Shown here piece by piece: positions 1 to 5,695 of a DNA stretch of 5,914 bases (within the stretch, counting starts at the first letter, position 1; the number at the start of each line of letters is the position of its first letter). The notes beneath the pieces are model-generated. The model made no database searches, had not been told where the DNA came from, and was given only the letters and a program-made list of their open reading frames with translations. The stretch lies in the NCBI GenBank assembly GCA_002367335.1, contig DFBI01000003.1:1-5914 (forward strand). Reading direction: 5' to 3'. The DNA is from Syntrophaceae bacterium UBA3084 (GTDB lineage Bacteria; Desulfobacterota; Syntrophia; Syntrophales; UBA6807). Position numbers and translations under genes: made by a program.

Positions 1-216
1 GGAATTCGCGCTCTGATTTAGGTTAGGGTTGGTCGATCCGATTGAACAAAACCACAGAACTAGCGGAGCTAATTTGAGGATTTTGTGAATGAGGAGCGGC
101 TAAAGATGGCCTAAAGCAGGGATGCGAAAACGATGAGTTATTAATTTTAAGTTCCTAAGACTGTACAGATATTTTACGACATAACAACCTGTAAAATTGA
201 TAATAATAGATGTTTT
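1..216. other. Gene-free left edge, possible decayed coding remnant
   Basis: No intact gene is visible here. On the plus strand, short protein-like stretches appear in three different frames: TTELAELI (54-74), FEDFVNEERLKMA (73-111) and KAGMRKR followed by TGA (113-136). That TGA overlaps an ATG in the form ATGA (133-136), an arrangement common at the junction of two translationally coupled genes, but the ATG frame stops after three codons. This could be the relic of a small gene broken by indels, or chance. On the minus strand one frame is open from about 102 to the window edge, but it has no ATG, GTG or TTG start. The AT-rich stretch 137-216 is the downstream flank of lpxC and has no convincing terminator. 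Confidence 0.3.
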
Positions 217-1146
217 TTATCCTGCGTAAACCTCTGATATGGTATGAAGAGGAAAGGAGGAATAGCTCTTTTCATTTCTCTCTTCTCCGTTAAAATAATG
301 AACGACTCTCCAACATTCTTCATGTGCTAAAATCTCCTTTAGGAGAAGATTGTTCAATCTATGGCCTGACTTATAGGCTTTGAAATGACCAACAATAGGC
401 ATTCCCAAGAGAAACAAGTCACCAATAGCATCTAAAATCTTATGTTTCACGAACTCGTCAGGAGATCTTAGTCCCTCTTTATTAAGAACTTTTTCATCAT
501 CCATGACAACGGCATTTTCCAGAGAACCTCCGAGGGCCAATCCCCTTGCCTGAAGGTACTCAACATCCCTGAGAAAACCAAAGGTCCGGGCAAAACAAAT
601 ATTTTTTTCATACATTTCAGGAGAAAAAACCATATGATATGATTGTTTTTCAACTACCGGATGATCGAAGTCTATATCGTATGTAATTTCAAATTTTGAT
701 GATGGTAAAAACATGGCTTTTCCTTGTTCATCACAAACCGAAACGGGTTTTTCAATTACCATAAATTTCCTTGGCTTACTCTGAATACGTGTTCCAATCT
801 TATTAAACAAATCAACAAATGGACGAGCACTTCCATCCATAATAGGAATTTCAAATGAGTCAATTTCAATGATGGCATTACTTATTCCTACACCTGAAAA
901 GGCAGAGAGCAAATGTTCAACCGTAGAAACCCTGGTTCCATTCATGCCAAGGGTGGTGGCAAGTGTCGTATCAAAAACATTGTGTAGTCCAGCATTTATT
1001 TTATTATTTCCCGGTAAATCACGACGACAAAAAACAACCCCTTCATCAACTTCGGCTGGTTTGATAGTCATGTTGATCTTTCTACCAGTGTGTAAACCTA
1101 TTCCGCTGCACTTAACCGCAGTTTTAATTGTCTTCTGCAAATACAT
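217..1146 (-). CDS. lpxC: UDP-3-O-acyl-N-acetylglucosamine deacetylase LpxC
   Basis: LpxC is the cytoplasmic zinc amidase that removes the acetyl group from UDP-3-O-acyl-GlcNAc, the committed step of lipid A synthesis. The 309-residue product has the usual monofunctional length, with no FabZ fusion. The first domain carries SGIGLHTG (14-21) and the TVEHLLSA motif with catalytic base E77 and zinc ligand H78; MDGSARPFV lies at 103-111. The second domain carries RTFGFLRDVEYL (187-198), GGSLENAVV (206-214) and the HKILDAIGD motif with the other zinc ligands H235 and D239. The active-site histidine in YKSGHRLN is H262. All key residues are therefore present. The ATG is preceded by AAGGAA with a 5-nt gap, which supports this start. 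A 215-bp gap from queH and a weak upstream promoter suggest it may be its own transcription unit. The identification is firm. Confidence 0.97.
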   Translation of the reverse strand: MYLQKTIKTAVKCSGIGLHTGRKINMTIKPAEVDEGVVFCRRDLPGNNKINAGLHNVFDTTLATTLGMNGTRVSTVEHLLSAFSGVGISNAIIEIDSFEIPIMDGSARPFVDLFNKIGTRIQSKPRKFMVIEKPVSVCDEQGKAMFLPSSKFEITYDIDFDHPVVEKQSYHMVFSPEMYEKNICFARTFGFLRDVEYLQARGLALGGSLENAVVMDDEKVLNKEGLRSPDEFVKHKILDAIGDLFLLGMPIVGHFKAYKSGHRLNNLLLKEILAHEECWRVVHYFNGEERNEKSYSSFPLHTISEVYAG

Positions 1147-1174
1147 CGCTGTTCCTTTAAAATAATATCCAAAT

Positions 1175-1204
1175 TTTATAATGAAATTTAGGTATTTTCT
1201 GCAA
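1175..1204 (-). promoter_or_regulatory. Candidate sigma-70-like promoter for lpxC
   Basis: On the minus strand, TTGCAG (1199-1204) and TATAAA (1175-1180) are separated by 18 nt. The -10 box matches consensus at 5 of 6 positions but the -35 box at only 3 of 6. The site lies just upstream of the lpxC ribosome binding site, in the 215-bp gap after queH. The surroundings are very AT-rich, so chance matches are likely. Confidence 0.28.
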
Positions 1205-1361
1205 TAAATATACCATATGGAAGAAAATGACAGTACAACACCTTTATGATTGTAACTGGTTGGAAATACAGATTATTACATTAAGGTTAGCAGAGTTGTC
1301 ATAAAAGAGACTCAATCCTCGATAAAAAACGTGTGTTAAAAAAAACACTATATTGTAACAA

Positions 1362-1904
1362 TTATCCGATTTTGGCCTTTTTATAAAATCTTTCTTTCTC
1401 GCTATATATACACCCACAATACTGTTGCCTGTACATACCCAGTTTTCTGGAGGTTTCAATTCCCTCTTTCCAGCCTTTTCTAAAATCCTCATAATGAAAC
1501 GCAACATTATATTCCTTTGCCAGGCTGTTTCCTAAATTTGTGATCATGTTGTGATCCTGGAATTTACTGTAGAGTAACGTTGATGTAAATCCGTCAAAAT
1601 GTCCCTTTCGTGCAATATGCGCCGCATAACTTAATCGTGAATAATAACAATAACGACACCTGTCCTGCTCCCTGAAGACCACATTTCTAAGGAATTCCTC
1701 CATGGGATATTCGTCAGATACTATTATCTTCAACCCCACATCTCCAGCATATTTTTCAAGTGTATCCAGCCGTTTTTTGTATTCGGAATATGGGTGGATA
1801 TTGGGGTTATAATACAGGCCGTAAACGTCATTCCCCCTTTCCCGTAATACCTTCAACGGGTAAATAGCACAAGGTGCACAACAGATGTGAAGGAGTATTT
1901 TCAT
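1362..1904 (-). CDS. queH: Epoxyqueuosine reductase QueH (DUF208 family)
   Basis: QueH reduces epoxyqueuosine to queuosine in the wobble position of GUN-anticodon tRNAs, the final step of queuosine synthesis. It is the non-homologous replacement for the cobalamin-dependent QueG. From the ATG at 1904 the protein is 180 residues, normal for the family. The N-terminus has the signature HICCAPC (6-12). It is followed by YYNPNIHP (31-38), a cysteine pair in CRYC (83-86), the conserved FTSTLLYSKFQDH (106-118), and a C-terminal pair in YCGC (162-165). These cysteines fit the iron-sulfur/metal centre of the family. An in-frame TTG at 1985 would add 27 residues, but that extension is encoded by repeat-like intergenic sequence and has no family similarity, so I reject it. 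No strong Shine-Dalgarno precedes the ATG. No queA, tgt or other queuosine gene is in the window. It lies downstream of ruvB and may have its own promoter. Confidence 0.93.
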   Translation of the reverse strand: MKILLHICCAPCAIYPLKVLRERGNDVYGLYYNPNIHPYSEYKKRLDTLEKYAGDVGLKIIVSDEYPMEEFLRNVVFREQDRCRYCYYSRLSYAAHIARKGHFDGFTSTLLYSKFQDHNMITNLGNSLAKEYNVAFHYEDFRKGWKEGIETSRKLGMYRQQYCGCIYSEKERFYKKAKIG

Positions 1905-1949
1905 GGCAAAACATTCATAAAGAATTAAGGAATTAAAGGGACTTAGGTT

Positions 1950-1978
1950 TTTATACAATGACAAATTCCAAAGCTCAA
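1950..1978 (-). promoter_or_regulatory. Candidate sigma-70-like promoter for queH
   Basis: On the minus strand, TTGAGC (1973-1978, 4 of 6 consensus) and TATAAA (1950-1955, 5 of 6) are separated by exactly 17 nt. Transcription would begin about 40 nt upstream of the queH ATG. The site lies within the AT-rich repeated intergenic segment, and a perfect TTGACA occurs next to it (1980-1985) but with no properly spaced -10. Confidence 0.4.
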
Positions 1979-2023
1979 ATGTCAACTAAAATCCCAAATC
2001 CCAATGACAAAAAATTTGACATT
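1956..2023. repeat. AT-rich intergenic repeat between ruvB and queH
   Basis: This noncoding stretch contains two direct copies of CAATGACAAA (1956-1965 and 2002-2011). An 8-bp inverted pair, AATGTCAA (1978-1985) and TTGACATT (2016-2023), surrounds a run of CCCAAATCCCAA-type words. A related word, AAATGTCAAATTCCCA, recurs at 3151-3166, next to the inverted repeat upstream of ruvB. The pattern looks like a degenerate dispersed intergenic repeat rather than unique sequence. Genome-wide copy number cannot be seen from here. Confidence 0.5.
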
Positions 2024-2074
2024 ACGGCACACTCCCTAATTTCTAATTTCTCAAGTTAATTTTATTGTCCGGCA

Positions 2075-3100
2075 TCAAAAAAGCTCTTTCTGGTTCCTTT
2101 CAACCCACTTTCTTCCAAAATGTTCATAGGCAATCCTTGTAGCTACTCTGCCTCTTGTTGTCCTGTGAATGAATCCTTCCTGGATGAGGTAGGGCTCATA
2201 TACATCTTCAATCGTTGTCTTTTCCTCGCCTATTGTTGAGGAAAGACTGTCAATGCCTACAGGTCCCCCATCAAATTTATCAATCATGGTCAACAATATT
2301 GTTCGATCCATATGATCAAAACCTTTATAATCTACTTCGAACATTTCAAGGGCGCGAATGGCTATTTTTTTATTAATCATTCCTTCTGCCTTTACCTGGG
2401 CATAATCCCTTACACGTCTCAGAAGACGATTGGCTATCCGGGGCGTGCCACGCGAACGGTGAGCTAATTCTGTTGCTCCGCCATTATCGAGATTGATGGA
2501 TAATATCTTCGACGATCTTCTGAGAATAACTGAGAGTTCTTCAGGGGTGTAAAAGTCGAACCGAAAACTCATACCGAATCGATCACGCAGGGGTGAGGTC
2601 AATAGCCCGGCCCTTGTCGTCGCACCAATTAATGTAAATCTAGGAATCTCCAGTTTCATGGAACGGGCAGATGGTCCCTGACCAATAATAATATCTATAT
2701 GATAGTCCTCCATGGCAGGATATAATATTTCCTCGACAACATGAGAAAGCCTGTGGATTTCATCAATAAAGAGAACGTCATGCTCATGCAGATTGGTGAG
2801 TATTGCAGCTAAATCACCAGGTCGTTCAATCACCGGGCCTGATGTTACTTTGATATCGACGTCCATTTCCCTTGCAATAATGTATGCAAGAGTGGTTTTA
2901 CCGAGACCAGGAGGACCATAAAGAAGAACATGATCAAGCGCTTCGTTTCTCCCTTTTGCTGCTTCGATAAATATAGAGAGATTTCTTTTAATCTTCTCCT
3001 GTCCGATATATTCTTCAAGGTTTTTGGGACGGAGAGAAAATTCGAACCCCGTTTCTTCTTCAACACATGCAGGACTTATGACGGAATCTTTTATATCCAT
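2075..3100 (-). CDS. ruvB: Holliday junction branch migration DNA helicase RuvB
   Basis: RuvB is the hexameric AAA+ ATPase that pumps DNA through the RuvA-bound Holliday junction. From the ATG at 3100 the protein has 341 residues, typical for the family. Motifs in order are LRPKNLEEYIGQ (23-34), Walker A GPPGLGKTT (62-70), Walker B FIDEIHR (111-117), sensor 1 IGATTRAG (158-165), the arginine finger in LRDRFG (R174), sensor 2 GTPRIANRLLRRVRD (218-232), and a C-terminal winged helix ending with RTTRGRVAT (313-321). An in-frame TTG at 3151 would give 358 residues, but the extra 17 match nothing in the family, so I prefer the ATG; GGTAAGAGAG in front of it is only a weak ribosome binding site. 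A weak minus-strand promoter-like pair (TTGCCA 3146-3151, CATAAA 3122-3127) lies just upstream. The gap to ruvA is about 300 bp, unusually large for ruvAB. Confidence 0.97.
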   Translation of the reverse strand: MDIKDSVISPACVEEETGFEFSLRPKNLEEYIGQEKIKRNLSIFIEAAKGRNEALDHVLLYGPPGLGKTTLAYIIAREMDVDIKVTSGPVIERPGDLAAILTNLHEHDVLFIDEIHRLSHVVEEILYPAMEDYHIDIIIGQGPSARSMKLEIPRFTLIGATTRAGLLTSPLRDRFGMSFRFDFYTPEELSVILRRSSKILSINLDNGGATELAHRSRGTPRIANRLLRRVRDYAQVKAEGMINKKIAIRALEMFEVDYKGFDHMDRTILLTMIDKFDGGPVGIDSLSSTIGEEKTTIEDVYEPYLIQEGFIHRTTRGRVATRIAYEHFGRKWVERNQKELF

Positions 3101-3169
3101 GTCTCTCTTACCTATAACGACTTTATGTGCAACATCTTTCTGTAATGGCAAATGTCAAATTCCCATTAG

Positions 3170-3365
3170 ATGATCAAAATTCGAAACCCGAAGCACGAAA
3201 TACGAAACAAATTCGAAATTCAAATTTTCAAATAGAATAGCAATAAGAACTTAGGATGTATCTTTAGTACTTTTTTCGGTCATTTGAATTTTGGAAATTT
3301 ATTATTGTTTCGTATTTCGGATTTCGACATTCGGATTTTTTAACTCATACTATGATTTTGGTCAT
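3170..3365. repeat. Long imperfect inverted repeat (MITE/REP-like) between ruvA and ruvB
   Basis: Two arms of about 58 nt (3177-3233 and 3282-3340) are imperfect reverse complements. They share a perfect 15-bp core, CGAAATACGAAACAA at 3196-3210 and its complement at 3305-3319, and AAATTCAAAT-like inner ends. The loop of about 48 nt (3234-3281) shows no structure. The symmetry continues outward as ATGATCAAAA (3170-3179) against TTTTGGTCAT (3356-3365). The arms are built of short CGAAA words. No reading frame crosses it. It fits a non-autonomous palindromic element inserted in the ruvA-ruvB junction. If transcribed with the operon it would form a large hairpin. It fills most of the 299-bp gap at 3101-3399, where no gene is seen. 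Confidence 0.75.
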
Positions 3366-3399
3366 TTTTTATTTCTGCTTAATCTCTTGACCGCCTCCA

Positions 3400-4008
3400 T
3401 TATCCTGCCAGTATCTTGAGTGACGTCTTCAATAAAACATCTAAAGTCACCGGTTCTGGAAGGTCACTAATAATCTTATCGAGAGTACTCCCGGCTTTAT
3501 TACTTTTATAACCCAGATTGATCAGAGCGGAGAGAGCGTCCTCCCTCACCTGTTCATTCTCGTCCATTCCATCATCAATCCGTGATATCTCATCTTCCGG
3601 ACTGATCTTTATTACTTTATCTTTAAGCTCGAGTATCATTCTCCCGGCCATTTTTTTTCCAACACCAGGTATGCTCACCAACCGATTCAGGTTCCCTTTG
3701 GAAACAGCCCTTATTAACTCTTCGGCAGAAATACCCGAAAGGATATTCATGGCCAGCCGGGGACCTATTCCTGTAACAGAAATCATCAACTGGAAAATAT
3801 CCTTTTCTTTATCAGTATTAAATCCAAAAAGACTGATTGCGTCCTGTTTGACGTAGGTATGGATGTTCAGAGTAACAGATCGGTTGGTTTCAGGAAGTTC
3901 ATAAAAAGTAGTTAAAGGAATAAATATGCGGTATCCTATTCCATGAGCATCCACGATGACGTGGTTGACGGATTTATAAATTAATGTACCGTTTATACGA
4001 GCAATCAT
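3400..4008 (-). CDS. ruvA: Holliday junction branch migration protein RuvA
   Basis: RuvA is the tetrameric protein that holds the Holliday junction in an open square and loads RuvB. The 202-residue product has the three expected parts: an N-terminal OB fold (1-62, starting MIARINGTLI, with GIGYRI at 23-28 and SLFGF at 59-63), two helix-hairpin-helix DNA-binding motifs (TGIGPRLA at 79-86 and PGVGKKMAGRMILELKDK at 114-131), and a C-terminal RuvB-binding domain (about 154-202, with DALSALINLGY at 157-167) behind an acidic linker. In the acidic-pin position, E. coli E55-D56 corresponds to Q55-D56, so one of the two acidic side chains is missing. The ATG immediately follows the ruvC stop (TAAATG), which suggests coupled translation; no separate Shine-Dalgarno is evident. 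The function is firm. Confidence 0.97.
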   Translation of the reverse strand: MIARINGTLIYKSVNHVIVDAHGIGYRIFIPLTTFYELPETNRSVTLNIHTYVKQDAISLFGFNTDKEKDIFQLMISVTGIGPRLAMNILSGISAEELIRAVSKGNLNRLVSIPGVGKKMAGRMILELKDKVIKISPEDEISRIDDGMDENEQVREDALSALINLGYKSNKAGSTLDKIISDLPEPVTLDVLLKTSLKILAG

Positions 4009-4488
4009 TTAAATAGACAATGTCTTTAAAAAGTTTATATGACAGATGGCAACGGCAAGAGCATCTGAGGTATCCACAGGTGGTATTTCATTAAGATTCA
4101 AAATCGCCGTAACCATTTTCTGGACCTGGCTCTTTTCAGCTCTGCCATATCCTACAACAGCTTTTTTAACTTCAAGCGGAGTATATTCAAAAGTTGGGAT
4201 ACTGTTATGCGATGCCGCCAGAATTATAACTCCTCTCACATGCCCCAACTTTATAAGGCTTTTCACGTTTTTACCATAAAAGATGTCTTCTAGTGCAACG
4301 GCATCAGGTGTGAAAATCCCCATAATCTCGATTAAATTATCATATATCTTTTTTAACCGAACCGACAAAGGTTCATTACCCTTTGCTGTTATCTCACCGT
4401 CAGTGACACTTATGATTCCCTGCCTTTTTTTTTCGACCACACCATATCCGGTAATTCTAGACCCCGGATCTATACCTAGAACAATCAA
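4009..4488 (-). CDS. ruvC: Crossover junction endodeoxyribonuclease RuvC
   Basis: RuvC is the dimeric Mg-dependent nuclease that makes paired nicks in Holliday junctions handled by RuvAB. The 159-residue protein is a complete RNase H-like fold of normal length. The four catalytic acids are present: D7 in LGIDPGS, E67 in ALEDIF, and D139 and D142 in DTSDALAVAICH. YTPLEVKKAVVGYGRAEKSQV (102-122) is the conserved substrate-side segment. The start codon is TTG: this places the first strand (MIVLGIDPG) exactly as in the family, and AGGGA lies 7 nt upstream. It begins 24 nt after yebC and its stop touches the ruvA ATG, so all three are almost certainly one operon. Confidence 0.97.
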   Translation of the reverse strand: MIVLGIDPGSRITGYGVVEKKRQGIISVTDGEITAKGNEPLSVRLKKIYDNLIEIMGIFTPDAVALEDIFYGKNVKSLIKLGHVRGVIILAASHNSIPTFEYTPLEVKKAVVGYGRAEKSQVQKMVTAILNLNEIPPVDTSDALAVAICHINFLKTLSI

Positions 4489-4495
4489 TTTCGTA

Positions 4496-4500
4496 TCCCT
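4496..4500 (-). promoter_or_regulatory. Ribosome binding site that supports the ruvC TTG start
   Basis: AGGGA on the minus strand sits 7 nt before the TTG at 4486-4488. With the family-conserved N-terminus, it supports TTG as the real start; no in-frame ATG or GTG is available nearby. Confidence 0.6.
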
Positions 4501-4512
4501 GATTATAATTTG

Positions 4513-5271
4513 TTATATTGACTGGCTCAATTTTTCCATAATTGCATCTGGTATGTCAAAATTGGCATAAACATGCTGTACATCATCATTGTCTTCCATT
4601 TGTTCCATAAGTTTCAACATAGGCATTGCTTTTTGTTCATCCAGTTTAACAGTAGTCTGAGGAATCATACTGATCTCATCAAAAACTTTTTTAATCCCGG
4701 CTTTACCAAGGGCTTCCTTCACATCTTCAAATGCATTAGGCTCCGTGATCACTTCATATTCACTTTCCAGTTCCACTACATCTTCACCACCAGCATCCAA
4801 TACCAACTCCATTAAAGTATCGTCATTCACATCTTTCTTATTAATTATAATGCTCCCCTTCTTCTCAAACATCCATGAAACACATCCATTTTCTCCAAGA
4901 TTGCCGCCGTGTTTCGAAAATATATGCCTTATTTCAGCAACAGTCCTTTTTTTGTTGTCAGTCATTACCTCAACCAGAACAGCTATCCCCCCCGGGCCAT
5001 AACCTTCATAAACAACCTCTTCATCATATAAAGCACCTTCCAATGCACCTGTTCCTTTTTTGATAGCCCTTTCAATATTATCTTTGGGCATGTTTTCCGC
5101 CTTTGCCGCCATCACGGCCTGCCTGAGCCGTGCATTTCCCTCCGGATCACCACCTCCAAGTCTTGCTGCAAGTGAGATTTCCTTTATTATCTTTGTAAAG
5201 ACCTTCCCTCTCTTTGCATCAGCGGCACCTTTTTTCCTCTTTATTGTGCTCCATTTAGAATGACCTGACAT
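4513..5271 (-). CDS. yebC: YebC/PmpR (TACO1) family protein
   Basis: This is a full-length YebC/TACO1-family protein of 252 residues. It begins with the hallmark MSGHSKWSTIKRKKGAADAK and continues with RGKVFTKIIKEI (21-32), the basic N-terminal domain. PEGNARLRQAV (43-53) and MPKDNIERAIKKGTG (61-75) follow. The middle domain has YEGYGPGGIAVLVE (88-101), TDNKKRT (104-110) and the GGNLGENGCVSWMF segment (122-135). Family members were long called transcriptional regulators (PmpR), while mitochondrial TACO1 and more recent bacterial work point to a translation role at the ribosome; the sequence cannot decide between these here. A weak GGAG lies 10 nt before the ATG. yebC heads the ruvCAB operon, a common bacterial arrangement, and lies just downstream of the rRNA operon terminator, with its own candidate promoter. 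Confidence 0.95.
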   Translation of the reverse strand: MSGHSKWSTIKRKKGAADAKRGKVFTKIIKEISLAARLGGGDPEGNARLRQAVMAAKAENMPKDNIERAIKKGTGALEGALYDEEVVYEGYGPGGIAVLVEVMTDNKKRTVAEIRHIFSKHGGNLGENGCVSWMFEKKGSIIINKKDVNDDTLMELVLDAGGEDVVELESEYEVITEPNAFEDVKEALGKAGIKKVFDEISMIPQTTVKLDEQKAMPMLKLMEQMEDNDDVQHVYANFDIPDAIMEKLSQSI

Positions 5272-5298
5272 AACAATATGACTCCAGACAAAAATTTA

Positions 5299-5356
5299 GT
5301 AGGGCCTGTTTCCCAAACAGGCCGAAAACCAGGCCGATGAGAGTATCTGCCCCTAC
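5299..5356. repeat. Small REP-like palindromic element in the yebC leader
   Basis: A perfect 9-bp hairpin, GGCCTGTTT-CCC-AAACAGGCC (5303-5323), is followed by a partial copy of the GGCC words (CAGGCCGAT, 5330-5338). The whole is bounded by GTAGGG (5299-5304) and CCCTAC (5351-5356) as terminal inverted repeats. It is visibly more GC-rich than its surroundings and noncoding. The form is that of a short dispersed REP/MITE-type repeat. It lies in the predicted 5' leader of yebC, ending 28 nt before the ATG. Confidence 0.6.
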
Positions 5357-5362
5357 AAAACT

Positions 5363-5404
5363 GTTTTATTGGTTTGATTGGCTCTATCAGTTAACCAATA
5401 AAAC
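5363..5404. repeat. 12-bp perfect inverted repeat upstream of yebC
   Basis: GTTTTATTGGTT (5363-5374) and AACCAATAAAAC (5393-5404) are perfect reverse complements around an 18-nt loop. The loop contains another ATTGGC-like word. The stem is AT-rich and lacks a following U-tract on the minus strand, so a terminator is unlikely. It could be an RNA stem-loop in the yebC leader, a regulator binding site, or part of a repeat together with 5299-5356. Confidence 0.6.
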
Positions 5405-5416
5405 CGATTTTCTCTC

Positions 5417-5445
5417 TTTGTACCTTATGGCTATAACACAGACAA
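5417..5445 (-). promoter_or_regulatory. Candidate promoter for the yebC-ruvCAB operon
   Basis: On the minus strand, TTGTCT (5440-5445, 4 of 6 consensus) and TACAAA (5417-5422, 4 of 6) are 17 nt apart. It lies between the rRNA terminator and yebC, where an operon promoter is expected, and would give a leader of about 140 nt carrying both palindromes. The match is weak. Confidence 0.33.
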
Positions 5446-5460
5446 ATACTTCATGTAAAA

Positions 5461-5493
5461 TAAAAAAAGCCCCTCCAACAATCTGAAGGGGCT
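5461..5493 (-). terminator. Rho-independent terminator of the rRNA operon
   Basis: On the minus strand, AGCCCCTTC (5485-5493) pairs with the complementary arm GGAGGGGCT (5468-5476), apart from one mismatch. An uninterrupted run of seven T follows (5462-5468, the first of which closes the stem). It starts about 10 nt after the 5S 3' end and ends rRNA transcription before the yebC promoter. Confidence 0.88.
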
Positions 5494-5502
5494 ACATTAA
5501 AT

Positions 5503-5616
5503 TCGGCAGCGTCCTACTCTCCCACACAGTTACCCATGCAGTACCATCGGCGCTGAAGAGCTTAACTTCCGTGTTCGGGATGGTAACGGGTGTTTCCTCT
5601 CCGCTATAGCCACCGA
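5503..5616 (-). rRNA. rrf: 5S ribosomal RNA
   Basis: This is a complete 5S rRNA of about 114 nt. The 5' end TCGGTGGC pairs with the 3' end GCTGCCGA to form helix I. The conserved internal segments CCCGAACACGGAAGTTAAG and GCGCCGATGGTACTGC, and the 3' GGGAGAGTAGGACGC, are present in the right order. It follows 23S by about 80 nt and precedes a terminator, as the last gene of the rRNA operon. The ends may be off by one or two bases. Confidence 0.96.
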
Positions 5617-5623
5617 AAAAATA

Positions 5624-5643
5624 TTGTCATGATATAATGACAA
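5624..5643 (-). other. Stem-loop in the 23S-5S spacer
   Basis: On the minus strand, TTGTCAT-TATATC-ATGACAA is a perfect 7-bp stem with a 6-nt loop. It is followed at once by TATTTTTT and then the 5S 5' end. Since 5S must be transcribed, this is more likely a pre-rRNA processing structure than a terminator. The rest of the spacer (5617-5697) shows no tRNA or other gene. Confidence 0.45.
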
Positions 5644-5695
5644 CTGCATATCACAAATGCTTAGGACAAGAAGCCTTACCAAAAAGAAATATAAT

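Noticed and set aside
161..168. CTGTACAG palindrome as an operator
   Set aside because: An isolated 8-bp palindrome downstream of lpxC with no nearby gene start; no support for a regulator site.
171..197. ATTTTAC/GTAAAAT inverted repeat as a terminator after lpxC
   Set aside because: The 7-bp stem is nearly all A-T with a 13-nt loop and no T-run on the minus strand; too weak to call.
869..1165. Plus-strand open frame of 98 codons opposite lpxC
   Set aside because: It lies antisense to the well-conserved lpxC N-terminal half and its translation resembles no protein family; a shadow frame.
1333..1348. GTGTT/AACAC hairpin after queH as a terminator
   Set aside because: Only a 5-bp stem whose loop is a homopolymer run; likely chance in AT-rich sequence.
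1244..1507. Minus-strand frame of 87 codons overlapping the queH 3' end
   Set aside because: It overlaps queH in another frame and runs into AT-rich noncoding sequence with no recognisable motif.
1905..1985. TTG start extending QueH by 27 residues
   Set aside because: The extra residues come from repeat-like intergenic DNA; the family N-terminus begins just before HICCAPC.
3101..3151. TTG start extending RuvB by 17 residues
   Set aside because: The extension has no family similarity and the ATG at 3100 gives the usual RuvB length.
3177..3340. CRISPR array made of the CGAAA words
   Set aside because: The repeats are in inverted, imperfect arms with no regular spacer length; no cas gene is present.
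4046..5263. Several plus-strand open frames opposite ruvC and yebC
   Set aside because: All are antisense to clear family members, have low-complexity Ser/Phe-rich translations and no ribosome binding sites.
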